Positions 1-9,454 of a stretch of DNA of 64,000 bases are shown here, piece by piece; position 1 is the stretch's first letter; every line of letters starts with the position of its first letter. The position numbers and the translations under genes were made by a program. The stretch spans positions 1-64,000 of the forward strand of contig CAYLMM010000005.1 in the NCBI GenBank assembly GCA_964384825.1, given 5' to 3'. Source of the DNA: CAYLMM01 sp964384825 (GTDB lineage: Bacteria; Krumholzibacteriota; Krumholzibacteriia; LZORAL124-64-63). A model generated the notes under the pieces. It made no database searches, was not told where the DNA came from, and was given only the letters and a program-made list of their open reading frames with translations.

Positions 1-2
1 CC

Positions 3-266
<264 letters not shown>

Positions 267-307
267 TCCATATTCGTGATTTGGGCTTCCCTGCGGAAGC
301 GGGGATC

Positions 308-336
308 AATATATGACGCACCCCCATGGGTGTCAA
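308..336 (-). promoter_or_regulatory. Sigma-70 promoter of tRNA-fMet
   Basis: On the minus strand TTGACA (331-336) is separated by 17 bp from TATATT (308-313). This is close to consensus and lies about 35 bp upstream of the mature tRNA. The TGA stop codon of ftsB (333-335) is part of the -35 hexamer. Confidence 0.8.
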
Positions 337-740
337 GGAGCGTCCCGGTGTTCCGCGCCGTCGCTCTGCGGATCGTCGGCGAGCAGGTCTTCGCCGACGA
401 CTTCGATCACTTCCTCGCCCGGCCGGCGCATTCGGTATTTCTCCCGAACCAGCCTTTCGAGGGCCTCCGGGTCGGTCTCCAGGGCGTCGACGTCGTTCTC
501 GAGTTCGGCCGCCCGCGCGCGCAGCGATTCGACGTCCCGCTGCAGGATCTTCTCCTCGCCGCGCAGCCTCAGGAAGGTCGGCAGCCCGTTCTCGCCCAGC
601 AACGAGCTCAGCGCGATCGGGATGCCGACGACCAGGGCCAGCAGCAGGAACGAACGCTTCGCCCTGGCGCCCCGTCTGGGCGCGATCCGCAGGAAGCGTT
701 CGCCGCCGTTGCTTTCGGTCGATGAATTCCGCGTGGGCAC
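333..740 (-). CDS. ftsB: FtsB/DivIC-family septum formation protein
   Basis: This 135-residue protein has the FtsB plan. A short basic cytoplasmic tail (residues 1-30) precedes one membrane helix (about 31-49, FLLLALVVGIPIALSSLLG). A heptad-rich coiled coil follows (about 58-95, with LQRDVESLRARAAELENDV), then the family ending LVREKYRMRRPGEEV. FtsB links FtsL and FtsQ in the divisome, acting at the outer face of the inner membrane. The start is GTG at 740, preceded by AAGGAGGAAGC. It lies 70 bp downstream of eno, an eno-ftsB order found in many bacteria, which supports the call. Expression is probably from the eno promoter. Confidence 0.88.
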   Translation of the reverse strand: MPTRNSSTESNGGERFLRIAPRRGARAKRSFLLLALVVGIPIALSSLLGENGLPTFLRLRGEEKILQRDVESLRARAAELENDVDALETDPEALERLVREKYRMRRPGEEVIEVVGEDLLADDPQSDGAEHRDAP

Positions 741-776
741 GCTTCCTCCTTGAAGCGTCGAGGCGCAAGGGGGGCC

Positions 777-803
777 GGGCCGGGCGGATCATCCGCCCGG
801 CCC
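777..803 (-). other. Hairpin between eno and ftsB
   Basis: The arms GGGCCGGGCGG (777-787) and CCGCCCGGCCC (793-803) form a perfect 11-bp stem with a 5-nt loop. No T-run follows on the minus strand, so this is not a standard terminator. It could protect the eno mRNA 3' end or attenuate transcription into ftsB. Confidence 0.55.
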
Positions 804-810
804 TCCGACG

Positions 811-2097
<1,287 letters not shown>

Positions 2098-2147
2098 CTC
2101 AATTCCTCTTTCTCGGAAATGCCGATCGTTTCCCCCTCACCGCCTCC

Positions 2148-2177
2148 ATAGTATGAAGACGGCGTTCGGGGTGTCAA
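2148..2177 (-). promoter_or_regulatory. Sigma-70 promoter of eno
   Basis: Minus-strand TTGACA (2172-2177), an 18-bp spacer and TACTAT (2148-2153) precede the eno start at 2097. Confidence 0.7.
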
Positions 2178-2227
2178 GACAACCGATCACCGGTTCCGGC
2201 ACATGTTCGAGCACGCGGCGGCAGCCC

Positions 2228-2243
2228 GGCCGGTCGACCGGCC
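2228..2243. repeat. 16-bp perfect palindrome in the eno / ECF sigma intergenic region
   Basis: GGCCGGTCGACCGGCC is self-complementary and lies between the divergent eno and sigma-factor promoters. It could be an operator or a cruciform, but in GC-rich DNA chance is possible. The rest of the 2098-2413 spacer holds the two promoters and nothing else that was recognised. Confidence 0.35.
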
Positions 2244-2346
2244 CTCCGCCGCGGCCCGGGGGCGTATATCCGGCCCGAATCCTCCCGATCCGATTCCATG
2301 CCCCGCCGACAAGCGTCAAGTCGCCGAAATCCAGCGGGATATCCGG

Positions 2347-2375
2347 TTGACCGTTCCGGTGGGAGGCTCTTATCT
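2347..2375 (+). promoter_or_regulatory. Sigma-70-type promoter of the ECF sigma operon
   Basis: TTGACC (2347-2352), a 17-bp spacer and TTATCT (2370-2375). The predicted start near 2382 leaves a leader of about 32 nt before the ATG at 2414. Confidence 0.55.
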
Positions 2376-2413
2376 TCGTCGGAACGTTGGCTCCCTCTTG
2401 CCGGGAACGGGGT

Positions 2414-2995
2414 ATGTTCGACAAGAACCGCGATCTCAAGCTCATCCGTCGATGCAAGCGGGGCGAAGAGCCGGCTTTCGCCGAACTGCTCGCCTGTTAC
2501 CGCAGCCCCATCTACGGGCTCTGCTACCGGATGACCCACAGCGCGGAAGACGCACGCGATCTGGCGCAGGAGGTCTTCATCAAGGTCTTCTCGCTGCTCG
2601 ACCGTTACGACGAGAACTACGCCTTCTCCAGTTGGATCTTCCGCATCGCGACCAATCACTGCATCGACCACCTGCGGCGCAACAGGCTGCGGTTCATGTC
2701 CATCGACGGCCATGTCGGCGCCGACGGCGAGGAGATCGAGATCCAGCTGCCGGACAAGGGGCCGAAGCCCGACACTGTGCTCGAGAGGCGCGAGGCGATC
2801 GAGAGGCTCCAGGAAGTCATCGACGATCTGCCGCCCCATTACCGGGTCATCACCCTGCTGCGGCACGACCAGGAATTGTCCTACGAGGACATCGCCACGA
2901 TCCTCGACCTGCCCCTCGGGACGGTCAAGGCGAGGATCCATCGTGCCCGGGCGATGATCCTGCAACTGCTGAAGGCGCGCGAATACGAAATTTGA
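2414..2995 (+). CDS. ECF-family RNA polymerase sigma factor (RpoE-like)
   Basis: This 193-residue protein has region 2 at about residues 20-90 (FAELLACYRSPIYGLCYR, then DARDLAQEVFIKVF and the -10 recognition helix FSSWIFRIATNHCIDHLRR). Region 4 is at about 125-190 (LPPHYRVITLLRHDQELSYE and the helix-turn-helix LDLPLGTVKARIHRARAMI). It lacks region 3 and region 1.1, as ECF factors do. The ATG at 2414 was chosen because family homology starts there; an in-frame TTG at 2387 would be almost at the predicted transcript start. It is followed by a zinc-finger anti-sigma factor and a bactofilin-like membrane protein, so it probably directs an envelope or secretion response. Confidence 0.92.
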   Translation: MFDKNRDLKLIRRCKRGEEPAFAELLACYRSPIYGLCYRMTHSAEDARDLAQEVFIKVFSLLDRYDENYAFSSWIFRIATNHCIDHLRRNRLRFMSIDGHVGADGEEIEIQLPDKGPKPDTVLERREAIERLQEVIDDLPPHYRVITLLRHDQELSYEDIATILDLPLGTVKARIHRARAMILQLLKAREYEI

Positions 2996-3178
2996 TTCTC
3001 CCGCGGCGAAATATCGGCGCAACCTTTATTTTCCGCTTCCGTAAGGGGAGAACCAAGACGCTGAGGATCCGGACGGGCCACCCCACAAGTCCCTGCGGAT
3101 CCCGGGCACGGACGCCAGGCTCGACCCTGGCCTGGGAACGGTTTCGGAGGGAAATCGTCCATCCCGGAGGTGCCGGAT

Positions 3179-3697
3179 ATGAGTGGGATCGACAAGAAGA
3201 ACAACAAGATCGGCTGCGCCGAGGTCTGCGGGAGGCTGCAGGACTACCTGGACGAGACGCTCGACAAGAGCGAATCCATGGCCGTCTATCTGCACCTGCG
3301 CGACTGCGAGGGCTGCCGCAAGGAACTCGACGAGCTGAAAGCTCTCTTTGCAATGCTCGGCGATATGCCGCAGACTGAGGTTCCTGAGGATTTCGACGAG
3401 AAGATCCTCGCTTCGGTTCCCTATGCCGCGTATCGCGAGATGGAACCCTTGCGCCGGGAACGGATCCCGGTATTGCTCGAAGAGGAATCTCTGCCGGGTT
3501 TCGTACGTTCCGCCGCGACTAGGATCGCGGGCGGGACGATCGCCGTGGCGACCGCGGCGGGACTCGCCCTCGGACGGTTGCCCGATCCGGCGGCGGCGTT
3601 GCTCGTGCTCGGGGTCCTGCCCGAGGCCCTCGTGCTCCTGCAACGTTTCACACGGAGGCTCTATGTCGAGGCGACCCAGGACTCGGCAAATCACTGA
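3179..3697 (+). CDS. Zinc-finger (zf-HC2) anti-sigma factor
   Basis: The 172-residue product starts with a ZAS-type domain. A conserved Cys (GCAEVC), a helix LQDYLDETLDKSE, and HLRDCEGC supply the His-x3-Cys-x2-Cys zinc site at about residues 41-48. Anti-sigma domains of this kind wrap around an ECF factor and hold it inactive. A moderately hydrophobic section near residues 105-150 (GGTIAVATAAGLALG and AALLVLGVLPEALVLL) could be one or two membrane segments. The ATG at 3179 has GGAGG 8 bases upstream. It lies 184 bp after the sigma gene and overlaps the next gene by 35 bp, so it is clearly the partner of the ECF factor. Confidence 0.85.
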   Translation: MSGIDKKNNKIGCAEVCGRLQDYLDETLDKSESMAVYLHLRDCEGCRKELDELKALFAMLGDMPQTEVPEDFDEKILASVPYAAYREMEPLRRERIPVLLEEESLPGFVRSAATRIAGGTIAVATAAGLALGRLPDPAAALLVLGVLPEALVLLQRFTRRLYVEATQDSANH

Positions 3698-5174
3698 CCG
3701 TTTCCGCGGGAATCGGTATCGAGGAACCAGGCGGGGAGGACTCGCCTGGTTGCTCGTACTGTTGACGGCTGTTTTCGCGACCGCCGCCCACGCCCAGACG
3801 CCTCCGCCTCCGCCCGCGAACGCCGACGAGGATTCCCTGCGGATCTCCATCGAAATGCGTCTCGATCGGCTCGGCGCCATCCGTGATTCCCTGCGCCGCG
3901 AAGCCGACTTGCTCCGCGCCGAATCCGGGGCCATGCCCGAAGAGCCGGACGAGCGGGAGATCGATCTCAGCTCCGAGGTCGCCAGGGCCCTCGCCTTGGC
4001 CGATTCCGACTCCGTGCTGACCCTGGAGTTCCGCGAACTCGGCGACGCCATCGCCAATTTCGGCCGCGACCTGCAGGATATGGAGCTCGAACTAGGCGAT
4101 CGCGCCATCCAGTTGCGGGGGCCGGGCGGAGATTTCCAGATCGACATCCCCGAGGATCTCGGCGAGCGCATCAGCAAGGGCCTCGCCTCGATCACAACCA
4201 ACATCCTGGCGGAGCTTCCCGACACCCTGGATTTCGAGGAGAAGCTGAGGGACATCGAGGATCTGGGCCGGGATTGGGACGAAGTCTCCCGGCATTGGGA
4301 TGATTCCGGTCGCAAGAAGAGGCAGCCCGAATACAAGATCGTCGGCCAGGACATCGTGGTCTTCGACAGCGACGTCGAGGTCTACGCCGACGAGAAGGTC
4401 AACGGGTCGGTCATGGCCGTTCTGGGCGATGTCGAAGTTTCCGGGCTGGTCGACGGCGACGTCGTCGCGATCGGCGGTTCGATCAAGCTCTATGACAACG
4501 CCGAGGTCAACGGCAACGTCGTGTCGGTCTTCGGCGAGGTGGAACGGGACGATTCGGTCGTCATCCACGGGAGGGTCACTTCGATCGATCTTTCCGGCGT
4601 CTCGGGATTCGATCTTCCCCATCGGATCCAGAGAGGTCCGGCCGGGTTCTTCGCCAAGAGTTCCCTGCTGATCGTTCTTGGCCTGTTCGTCCTGCTGATG
4701 TTCGCCGTGCTGCCGCGGGCCCGCTTGATGCGGATCTTGGACAACCTGCGGGCGAGCCCCCGTCGCGCTCTCGGCGTCGGTCTGCTCTGGACGATCGTCG
4801 GCCACGTGGCCCTGGCCGTGCTGGTGGCCCTGCTGGTGGTCACGATCATCGGCATCCCCCTGGCCCTGTTGCTGCTGCTGGCCTACATGATCCTGGGCCT
4901 GGTCGCTGTGGGCGCGGTATCCCGGGTGGTGGGCGAACTCGTCTTGTCGCGCCGGGGTGTTGCCGACTCCTCCGAATGGATGGGGATGGTCATCGGTCTG
5001 CTGGTGATCTCGCTGCCGACGGTGGCGGGGTTGATCCTGTCGCCGCTTCCCTTGATCGGCTGGATCGGCCGCCTGCTGGAACTGGTCGGGCTGATCGTCC
5101 ATTTCCTGGTCTACTGCTACGGCGCGGGCGCCATCTTCGCCAGCCGTTTCGGTTCCGGGCGGCTCGGCGCCTGA
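3663..5174 (+). CDS. Secreted/membrane protein with bactofilin-like polymer-forming domain
   Basis: The 503-residue protein has a signal peptide or anchor (about 27-45, ending AAHAQ) and a helical, acidic section (50-220) with many Asp/Glu/Arg. A right-handed beta-helix of the bactofilin type follows at about 230-300, with repeats such as GDVEVSGLVDGDVVAIGG and NAEVNGNVVSVFGEVERDD. Four or five hydrophobic helices make up the C-terminal third. Cytosolic bactofilins form filaments; versions with signal peptide and membrane helices are usually annotated polymer-forming cytoskeletal proteins of unknown role. The ATG at 3663 has CGGAGG upstream and overlaps the anti-sigma gene, so translation is probably coupled. 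The operon suggests it is part of, or controlled by, the ECF response. Confidence 0.75.
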   Translation: MSRRPRTRQITDRFRGNRYRGTRRGGLAWLLVLLTAVFATAAHAQTPPPPPANADEDSLRISIEMRLDRLGAIRDSLRREADLLRAESGAMPEEPDEREIDLSSEVARALALADSDSVLTLEFRELGDAIANFGRDLQDMELELGDRAIQLRGPGGDFQIDIPEDLGERISKGLASITTNILAELPDTLDFEEKLRDIEDLGRDWDEVSRHWDDSGRKKRQPEYKIVGQDIVVFDSDVEVYADEKVNGSVMAVLGDVEVSGLVDGDVVAIGGSIKLYDNAEVNGNVVSVFGEVERDDSVVIHGRVTSIDLSGVSGFDLPHRIQRGPAGFFAKSSLLIVLGLFVLLMFAVLPRARLMRILDNLRASPRRALGVGLLWTIVGHVALAVLVALLVVTIIGIPLALLLLLAYMILGLVAVGAVSRVVGELVLSRRGVADSSEWMGMVIGLLVISLPTVAGLILSPLPLIGWIGRLLELVGLIVHFLVYCYGAGAIFASRFGSGRLGA

Positions 5175-5418
5175 ATTTTTCCCCACTTCTTGGTGCGGAT
5201 TTTTCCCCACATCGACGCGTCGCGCTGAGCCACGTGCTCGGCATGGCTGTTCCCGCCTGTTTCATGTCTTTCTAAGATATTGCAGTTGAATGATTTGGGG
5301 AATTCGCTCCACGGTCTGCGAATGGCGGTTCCGTCGTCTTGACGGGGCATGCTGCGTGCCCAATGGAAAGAGGGAGTTACGACGGGGTGCCATGAGGGAT
5401 CGGAAAGGAGCATCAGGG

Positions 5419-6537
5419 ATGATCAGGGAGCGTCAGGGAACATCGGGTAGCAGGATGGCGCAGGATGGATTCCGGTTCCGGAATCCGGCGGCCGCGCTTC
5501 GCGCCGATCGGAGGCGCCCGGCTGATGTCGTCCTGATGATCCTGGTGCTGCTGGGATTCCTGCTGACCTGCGCGCTTTCCTCGTCCGCCGCGGAAATCGT
5601 CAACAACGGCGCCATGACCGTACGCGTGCATACGCCCGACGATCTGTCATCGCGCATCGTCGAACGTGACGGCCGCCGCGTGCTCCGCTCGCCGGACGGT
5701 TCCGAGGTCGAGCTGATGGCCGGTCCCGATGATCCGCGCCTGCTGCGGCGGGCGGGCTCGTTCACGGCTCTGCCGGTCGACGTGGTTGGCGATGCGATCC
5801 GGGCGATCCACACCGTGGCGCCGCGCCTGGTCTGCGACGTGCTGCTGCTGCCCGCTCCTCCGGTCGCCGAGGGCGGGAGCTTCGCCCGCGGCAACGTCGT
5901 CTACCTTTCGCCCTCGTTCGGAACGGCTCCGGCCACCTCGGTCGCCGAGCTGATCACCCACGAACTCGGCCATGTCCTGACCTGGGCGTACTTCGATTGC
6001 CGGACCGATCTCTGGCGCGAATATTTCCGGTTGCGCGGTCTGTCCGACGCGGCCAACGGTCCTGCCGCCGTTCACGCCTGGCGGGCCCGCGAGATCCTGG
6101 CGGAGGACCTGCGCCACCTGTTCGGAGGCGAACTGGCCGTCGCCTGCGGTGTGATCGAGAATCAGATGATCCCGTTGCCGGAAGAGGTCGCCGGTCTGGA
6201 AATCTTCCTGCGGGACGCCGTCAGCGGCTCGCCCGGCGTCTCGGCGCCCCTGCTTTGCCGCGCTCATCCCAATCCCTGCAATCCCCGCACGACGATCACC
6301 ATGTCGCTGGCATCGGTGCCGGTCGGCGCCGATCCCGCCGCCGCCCGGCTCGCGGTCTTCGATCTGCGCGGACGGATGATCAAGCGCGTCGACGGCGGTT
6401 CCGCGGCCGACGGGATCCTCTCCCTGACGTGGGACGGTCGCGATTCCGGCGGTCGCGAGGCCCCTTCCGGCCGCTACCTCTACCGCGTCGAGTGGGCCGG
6501 CGCGCGGGGTGCCGGCGCCGTGATGCTCGTCCGCTGA
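5419..6537 (+). CDS. Exported HExxH protein with FlgD-like C-terminal domain
   Basis: The 372-residue protein has a long basic N-terminus and a hydrophobic export signal (about 40-60, ending SSSAAE). A metallopeptidase-like motif H181-E-L-G-H185 follows, with a downstream AREILAEDLRHLFGG that could give the third zinc ligand. The last 90 residues start at AHPNPCNPRTTITM and end with SGRYLYRVEW, the FlgD-type Ig module used as a C-terminal tail by many secreted FCB proteins. The start was set at ATG 5419 because AAAGGAG lies 8 bases upstream. The substrate is unknown. Family assignment of the peptidase part is uncertain, but the motif context (VAELITHELGHVLTW) is convincing. The 244 bp upstream hold two copies of ATTTTTCCCCAC and no clear promoter. 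Confidence 0.65.
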   Translation: MIRERQGTSGSRMAQDGFRFRNPAAALRADRRRPADVVLMILVLLGFLLTCALSSSAAEIVNNGAMTVRVHTPDDLSSRIVERDGRRVLRSPDGSEVELMAGPDDPRLLRRAGSFTALPVDVVGDAIRAIHTVAPRLVCDVLLLPAPPVAEGGSFARGNVVYLSPSFGTAPATSVAELITHELGHVLTWAYFDCRTDLWREYFRLRGLSDAANGPAAVHAWRAREILAEDLRHLFGGELAVACGVIENQMIPLPEEVAGLEIFLRDAVSGSPGVSAPLLCRAHPNPCNPRTTITMSLASVPVGADPAAARLAVFDLRGRMIKRVDGGSAADGILSLTWDGRDSGGREAPSGRYLYRVEWAGARGAGAVMLVR

Positions 6538-6641
6538 CGATTCCGCATCGGCTTCCGCCTCGTCTCACGCTCCATTTTCGGCCGAACGATCACGCCGCAC
6601 GTATTCCGGGGGGCGCCCGGGAGCGGTCCGATCGGGGTCGG

Positions 6642-8489
6642 TCACTTGACGAGGGTGATTCGGCCCTGGGCCGCCGGGACGCCGTTCATCCGCAGGCGGT
6701 AGAGGTAGACGCCGGAAGGGAGGGGGCGGCCCGAGGCGTCGCGCCCGTTCCAGCGGCGGGCGTGTTCGCCGACCGGCAGATCGCCGGCCGCATCGGCGTG
6801 GACGCGACGGCCGCGGGCGTCGAAGATCTCGAGATCGATCGCACCGGGCTCGTCCAGCCGGAAGGAGATCGTGGTGGCGGGGTTGAATGGGTTGGGCCGG
6901 GCCCCGTGCAGGATCAGCGGCATCGGCGGCCGCGTTCCGACATCGGTGACCGGATCGACGATCTCGCGGATCTCGTCGAGGTTGATGTATCCCATCGGGC
7001 CCGTTTCCTGGTCGATGATCTCCAGGACCACCGTCCGGCCCTGGAACGGGCGGATGTTCCAACGGCGGGCTTCGAGGGCGTCGTTCCCGTTGCCGGTGGC
7101 GCTCAACAGGATCTCTTCGGTCGTGGCATCCAACAGGGAGAAGGTGCAGGTTGCGGGGTATTCCCCGCCTCCGATCAGGAAATCCAGGAAGTCTCCCACC
7201 AGCACGTGCTCATGGCTGCGGATCCGTCCGGTCGCCGAATCGCCGAGCCGGGATCCGGGTGATCCGATCAGGCTCATCGGGCCCTGGTAGAATTCGGCGC
7301 TGCCGAAGTACGAGTTGCCCGCCGAGCCGATCGCGGGATCGCCGCGCTGCACCGGATTCTCGCGCCAGGTCGGATTGCCCGCGGCGATGGATCCCTCCAG
7401 CACAGCCCAGTCACGCTCCAGAGGATGCGGGCGCAGGACGTCCGGCGCGTCGTATCCGTCGAAGGACAGGGTGTCGATCCGCACCACGGATTCGAAATAC
7501 CCGAAGGCCGGCTGCAGGGTCATCACGTAGCGGGAATAGATGAAGACGCCGGTGTCGAACGAGTCGATTTCCGGGGCGATGCCGTAATCGAAGATGGAGC
7601 GGTCGGCCATGGTCCAGGCGCCGAAGGCGTCGGCCGCGATGTGGCTCGTGCCCTGCTCGTCGTACTCCGAGAAGAACAGGTGGTGGATGCCGTCGATCTC
7701 CAGATACTGGTTGCTCTCGAGGTCGTGCCAGATCGGCGTGCCGTCGGCGCCGTCGTGGACGAAGGCCGGGCCGTTGCCGGTCCAGTGGACCAGGTCGGTC
7801 GAGACGGCGCTGTGCGAGACGCCGATCCGCGAGTCGGGATACTGGGGCGACGGCATGCCGGCGGTGTTCAGCATCATCCACTGGCCGCCTGAGCGGAACA
7901 GGCAGGGATCGCGGAACGAACTCCATTCCTCGGCCGGATCCCATTGATAGGTTTCCGGGTCGGGCTCGAAGATCGGATTGGCGGGATCCTTCCACCAGGT
8001 GAACAGGTCGTCCGACCAGGCCAGGCAGGCGCGCTGGACCTTCAGGGAATCGACGCCGGTGTACATCATCGCCCAGCGTCCCGCGTTCTGGTCGAAGACG
8101 ACCTCGGGCGCCCATACGTCCTGGGCGTCCCACCAGCCTTGCCCGGCGAGCAGGGCGGGGGCGTGGATCGTCCAATGCCTCAGATCCATGCTGGTGGCGT
8201 GGCCCAGCGTCTTGCCCGAGGAGTTCAGATAAGCCTCGTCGTAGGCGATGTAGAAGATGTGGTAGACGGAATCCGGGCGCACGATGCAGAAGTCGCGCAC
8301 GCCGTGATCGGGATCGACGAAGTAGGCCTGCTCGAAATCGATGTCGATCAGCGCCGAGGCGGCGGCAGGCAGCAACAACAGCGGCAGCATCAGCAGCAAC
8401 AGGGAGGCGACCGGAAGCGAGGGGCCCGGCACGATACGGCCGGGCCGGTTCGCACGGCTCGCTGAGAGGGGGCGGTTGCGCGGGGACAA
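6642..8489 (-). CDS. Secreted five-bladed beta-propeller glycosidase-like protein with FlgD-like tail
   Basis: The 615-residue protein has a strongly hydrophobic signal peptide (about 22-45). A propeller domain of the GH43/GH32/GH62 clan type runs to roughly residue 340: DPDHGVRDFCIVR, MDLRHWTIH, DVWAPEVVFDQNAGRWAMMY, FRDPCLFRSGGQWMML, DLVHWTGNGP and HHLFFSEYDE follow one another as blades. A jelly-roll-like middle part (about 380-515) precedes the C-terminal FlgD-like module (GARPNPFNPATTISF to SGVYLYRLRM). The start was set at TTG 8489, which has GGAGG 6 bases upstream; a longer form from TTG 8549 would overlap the gene before it. Carbohydrate substrate and catalytic acids cannot be assigned by eye. 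It is the second gene of an operon with the 8519-9229 gene. Confidence 0.7.
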   Translation of the reverse strand: MSPRNRPLSASRANRPGRIVPGPSLPVASLLLLMLPLLLLPAAASALIDIDFEQAYFVDPDHGVRDFCIVRPDSVYHIFYIAYDEAYLNSSGKTLGHATSMDLRHWTIHAPALLAGQGWWDAQDVWAPEVVFDQNAGRWAMMYTGVDSLKVQRACLAWSDDLFTWWKDPANPIFEPDPETYQWDPAEEWSSFRDPCLFRSGGQWMMLNTAGMPSPQYPDSRIGVSHSAVSTDLVHWTGNGPAFVHDGADGTPIWHDLESNQYLEIDGIHHLFFSEYDEQGTSHIAADAFGAWTMADRSIFDYGIAPEIDSFDTGVFIYSRYVMTLQPAFGYFESVVRIDTLSFDGYDAPDVLRPHPLERDWAVLEGSIAAGNPTWRENPVQRGDPAIGSAGNSYFGSAEFYQGPMSLIGSPGSRLGDSATGRIRSHEHVLVGDFLDFLIGGGEYPATCTFSLLDATTEEILLSATGNGNDALEARRWNIRPFQGRTVVLEIIDQETGPMGYINLDEIREIVDPVTDVGTRPPMPLILHGARPNPFNPATTISFRLDEPGAIDLEIFDARGRRVHADAAGDLPVGEHARRWNGRDASGRPLPSGVYLYRLRMNGVPAAQGRITLVK

Positions 8490-8518
8490 GACAGCCTCCG
8501 GGCTCGGGCGATCGTCGA

Positions 8519-9229
8519 TCAGCGGAACAACTCCTTGACCGTACCCCAACTGAGGTCGGCGTTGGGAACCAGAACCTCCATGATGACGGTGAAGGCCAGG
8601 GGCGTGACGTCGGTCACGGTTTCGGTGCGGCTCACCTGCTGGTAGCCTTCGGCGACGAATTCCAGATCGTAGGTCCGGCCCGGCTCGAGATGGCCGATGG
8701 TCAGCTCGAAGGAGCCCGGCGCCGGCGTGTAGGTTCCGATCAGTTCGCCGGACAGGTTGTCGACGACCACCGCGCGCAGGTCGGCGGGGGGGACGGCCGG
8801 ATCATCGCGCAATTCGATGGTGGCGATCATGGAGCCCGGTGCTCCTGTCCAGGTGTACGTGGAACCGATCTCGTCCAGCTGCACGGTGAACACGCCCGGC
8901 GTCGCGACATCGACCGGGATCAGCGGAGGATCCGCGGCCAGGACCACTGCGGCGGGATCGTCGGGATCGGCTCCGTACTTGGGATCGTTGGGGCCGCCGA
9001 CCCAGAACTGGAACCAGTGCATGCCCGCCTCGGGGATGATGACCGGGCAGGACCAGACGTTGTCGGCCGTCAGTTCCATGTCGACCTGGCTGCAGTTCCC
9101 GGAGCCGTCGCTCCAGACGAAGGCGAGGGCTTCCTGGGTGCTGTCGAATGCCGATGCGGACGATGCGGCCAGGATGATGACGATGCAACCGGCGAGCAGG
9201 GTGCGGAAGCTGGGATGAAAACCGGACAT
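8519..9229 (-). CDS. Secreted protein with C-terminal SWGxVKxLFR tag
   Basis: The 236-residue protein has a signal peptide (about 1-27, ending SSASA). An Ig-like region with aromatic residues follows (EALAFVWSDGSGNCSQVDM and GMHWFQFWVGGPND), reminiscent of starch-binding or glycogen-binding beta-sandwiches. A second sandwich (about 135-215) has the PEGA/carboxypeptidase-regulatory look (GRTYDLEFVAEGYQQVSRTE). It ends DLSWGTVKELFR, a tag shared with the gene at 10691-11686. The ATG at 9229 has GGAG upstream; a TTGTCC/TATAAT promoter lies at 9291-9320. It precedes the glycosidase-like gene, so a role in binding or handling carbohydrates is plausible but unproven. Confidence 0.65.
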   Translation of the reverse strand: MSGFHPSFRTLLAGCIVIILAASSASAFDSTQEALAFVWSDGSGNCSQVDMELTADNVWSCPVIIPEAGMHWFQFWVGGPNDPKYGADPDDPAAVVLAADPPLIPVDVATPGVFTVQLDEIGSTYTWTGAPGSMIATIELRDDPAVPPADLRAVVVDNLSGELIGTYTPAPGSFELTIGHLEPGRTYDLEFVAEGYQQVSRTETVTDVTPLAFTVIMEVLVPNADLSWGTVKELFR

Positions 9230-9290
9230 CGGTGACGCTCCATCGCTTGATAGGTGGCCAAACATCAATAATTATCCTAATTGAGCATTA

Positions 9291-9320
9291 ATTATATCAT
9301 TCCCGGCCTGGATGGGACAA
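9291..9320 (-). promoter_or_regulatory. Sigma-70 promoter for the secreted protein / glycosidase operon
   Basis: Minus-strand TTGTCC (9315-9320), an 18-bp spacer and a perfect TATAAT (9291-9296) in an AT-rich patch upstream of the start at 9229. Confidence 0.65.
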
Positions 9321-9454
9321 GATGATATGCAGCACAATTTGATGTTTTGCGGATGCCGAGGCAAGATCCATTCTTGTTCGGGGTGGAAACCGGGATTTTC
9401 GGTTCCTATCTTGCAAGCAGGGCCCGGATGATCGTATCCGCGGGAGGAGGAAGG

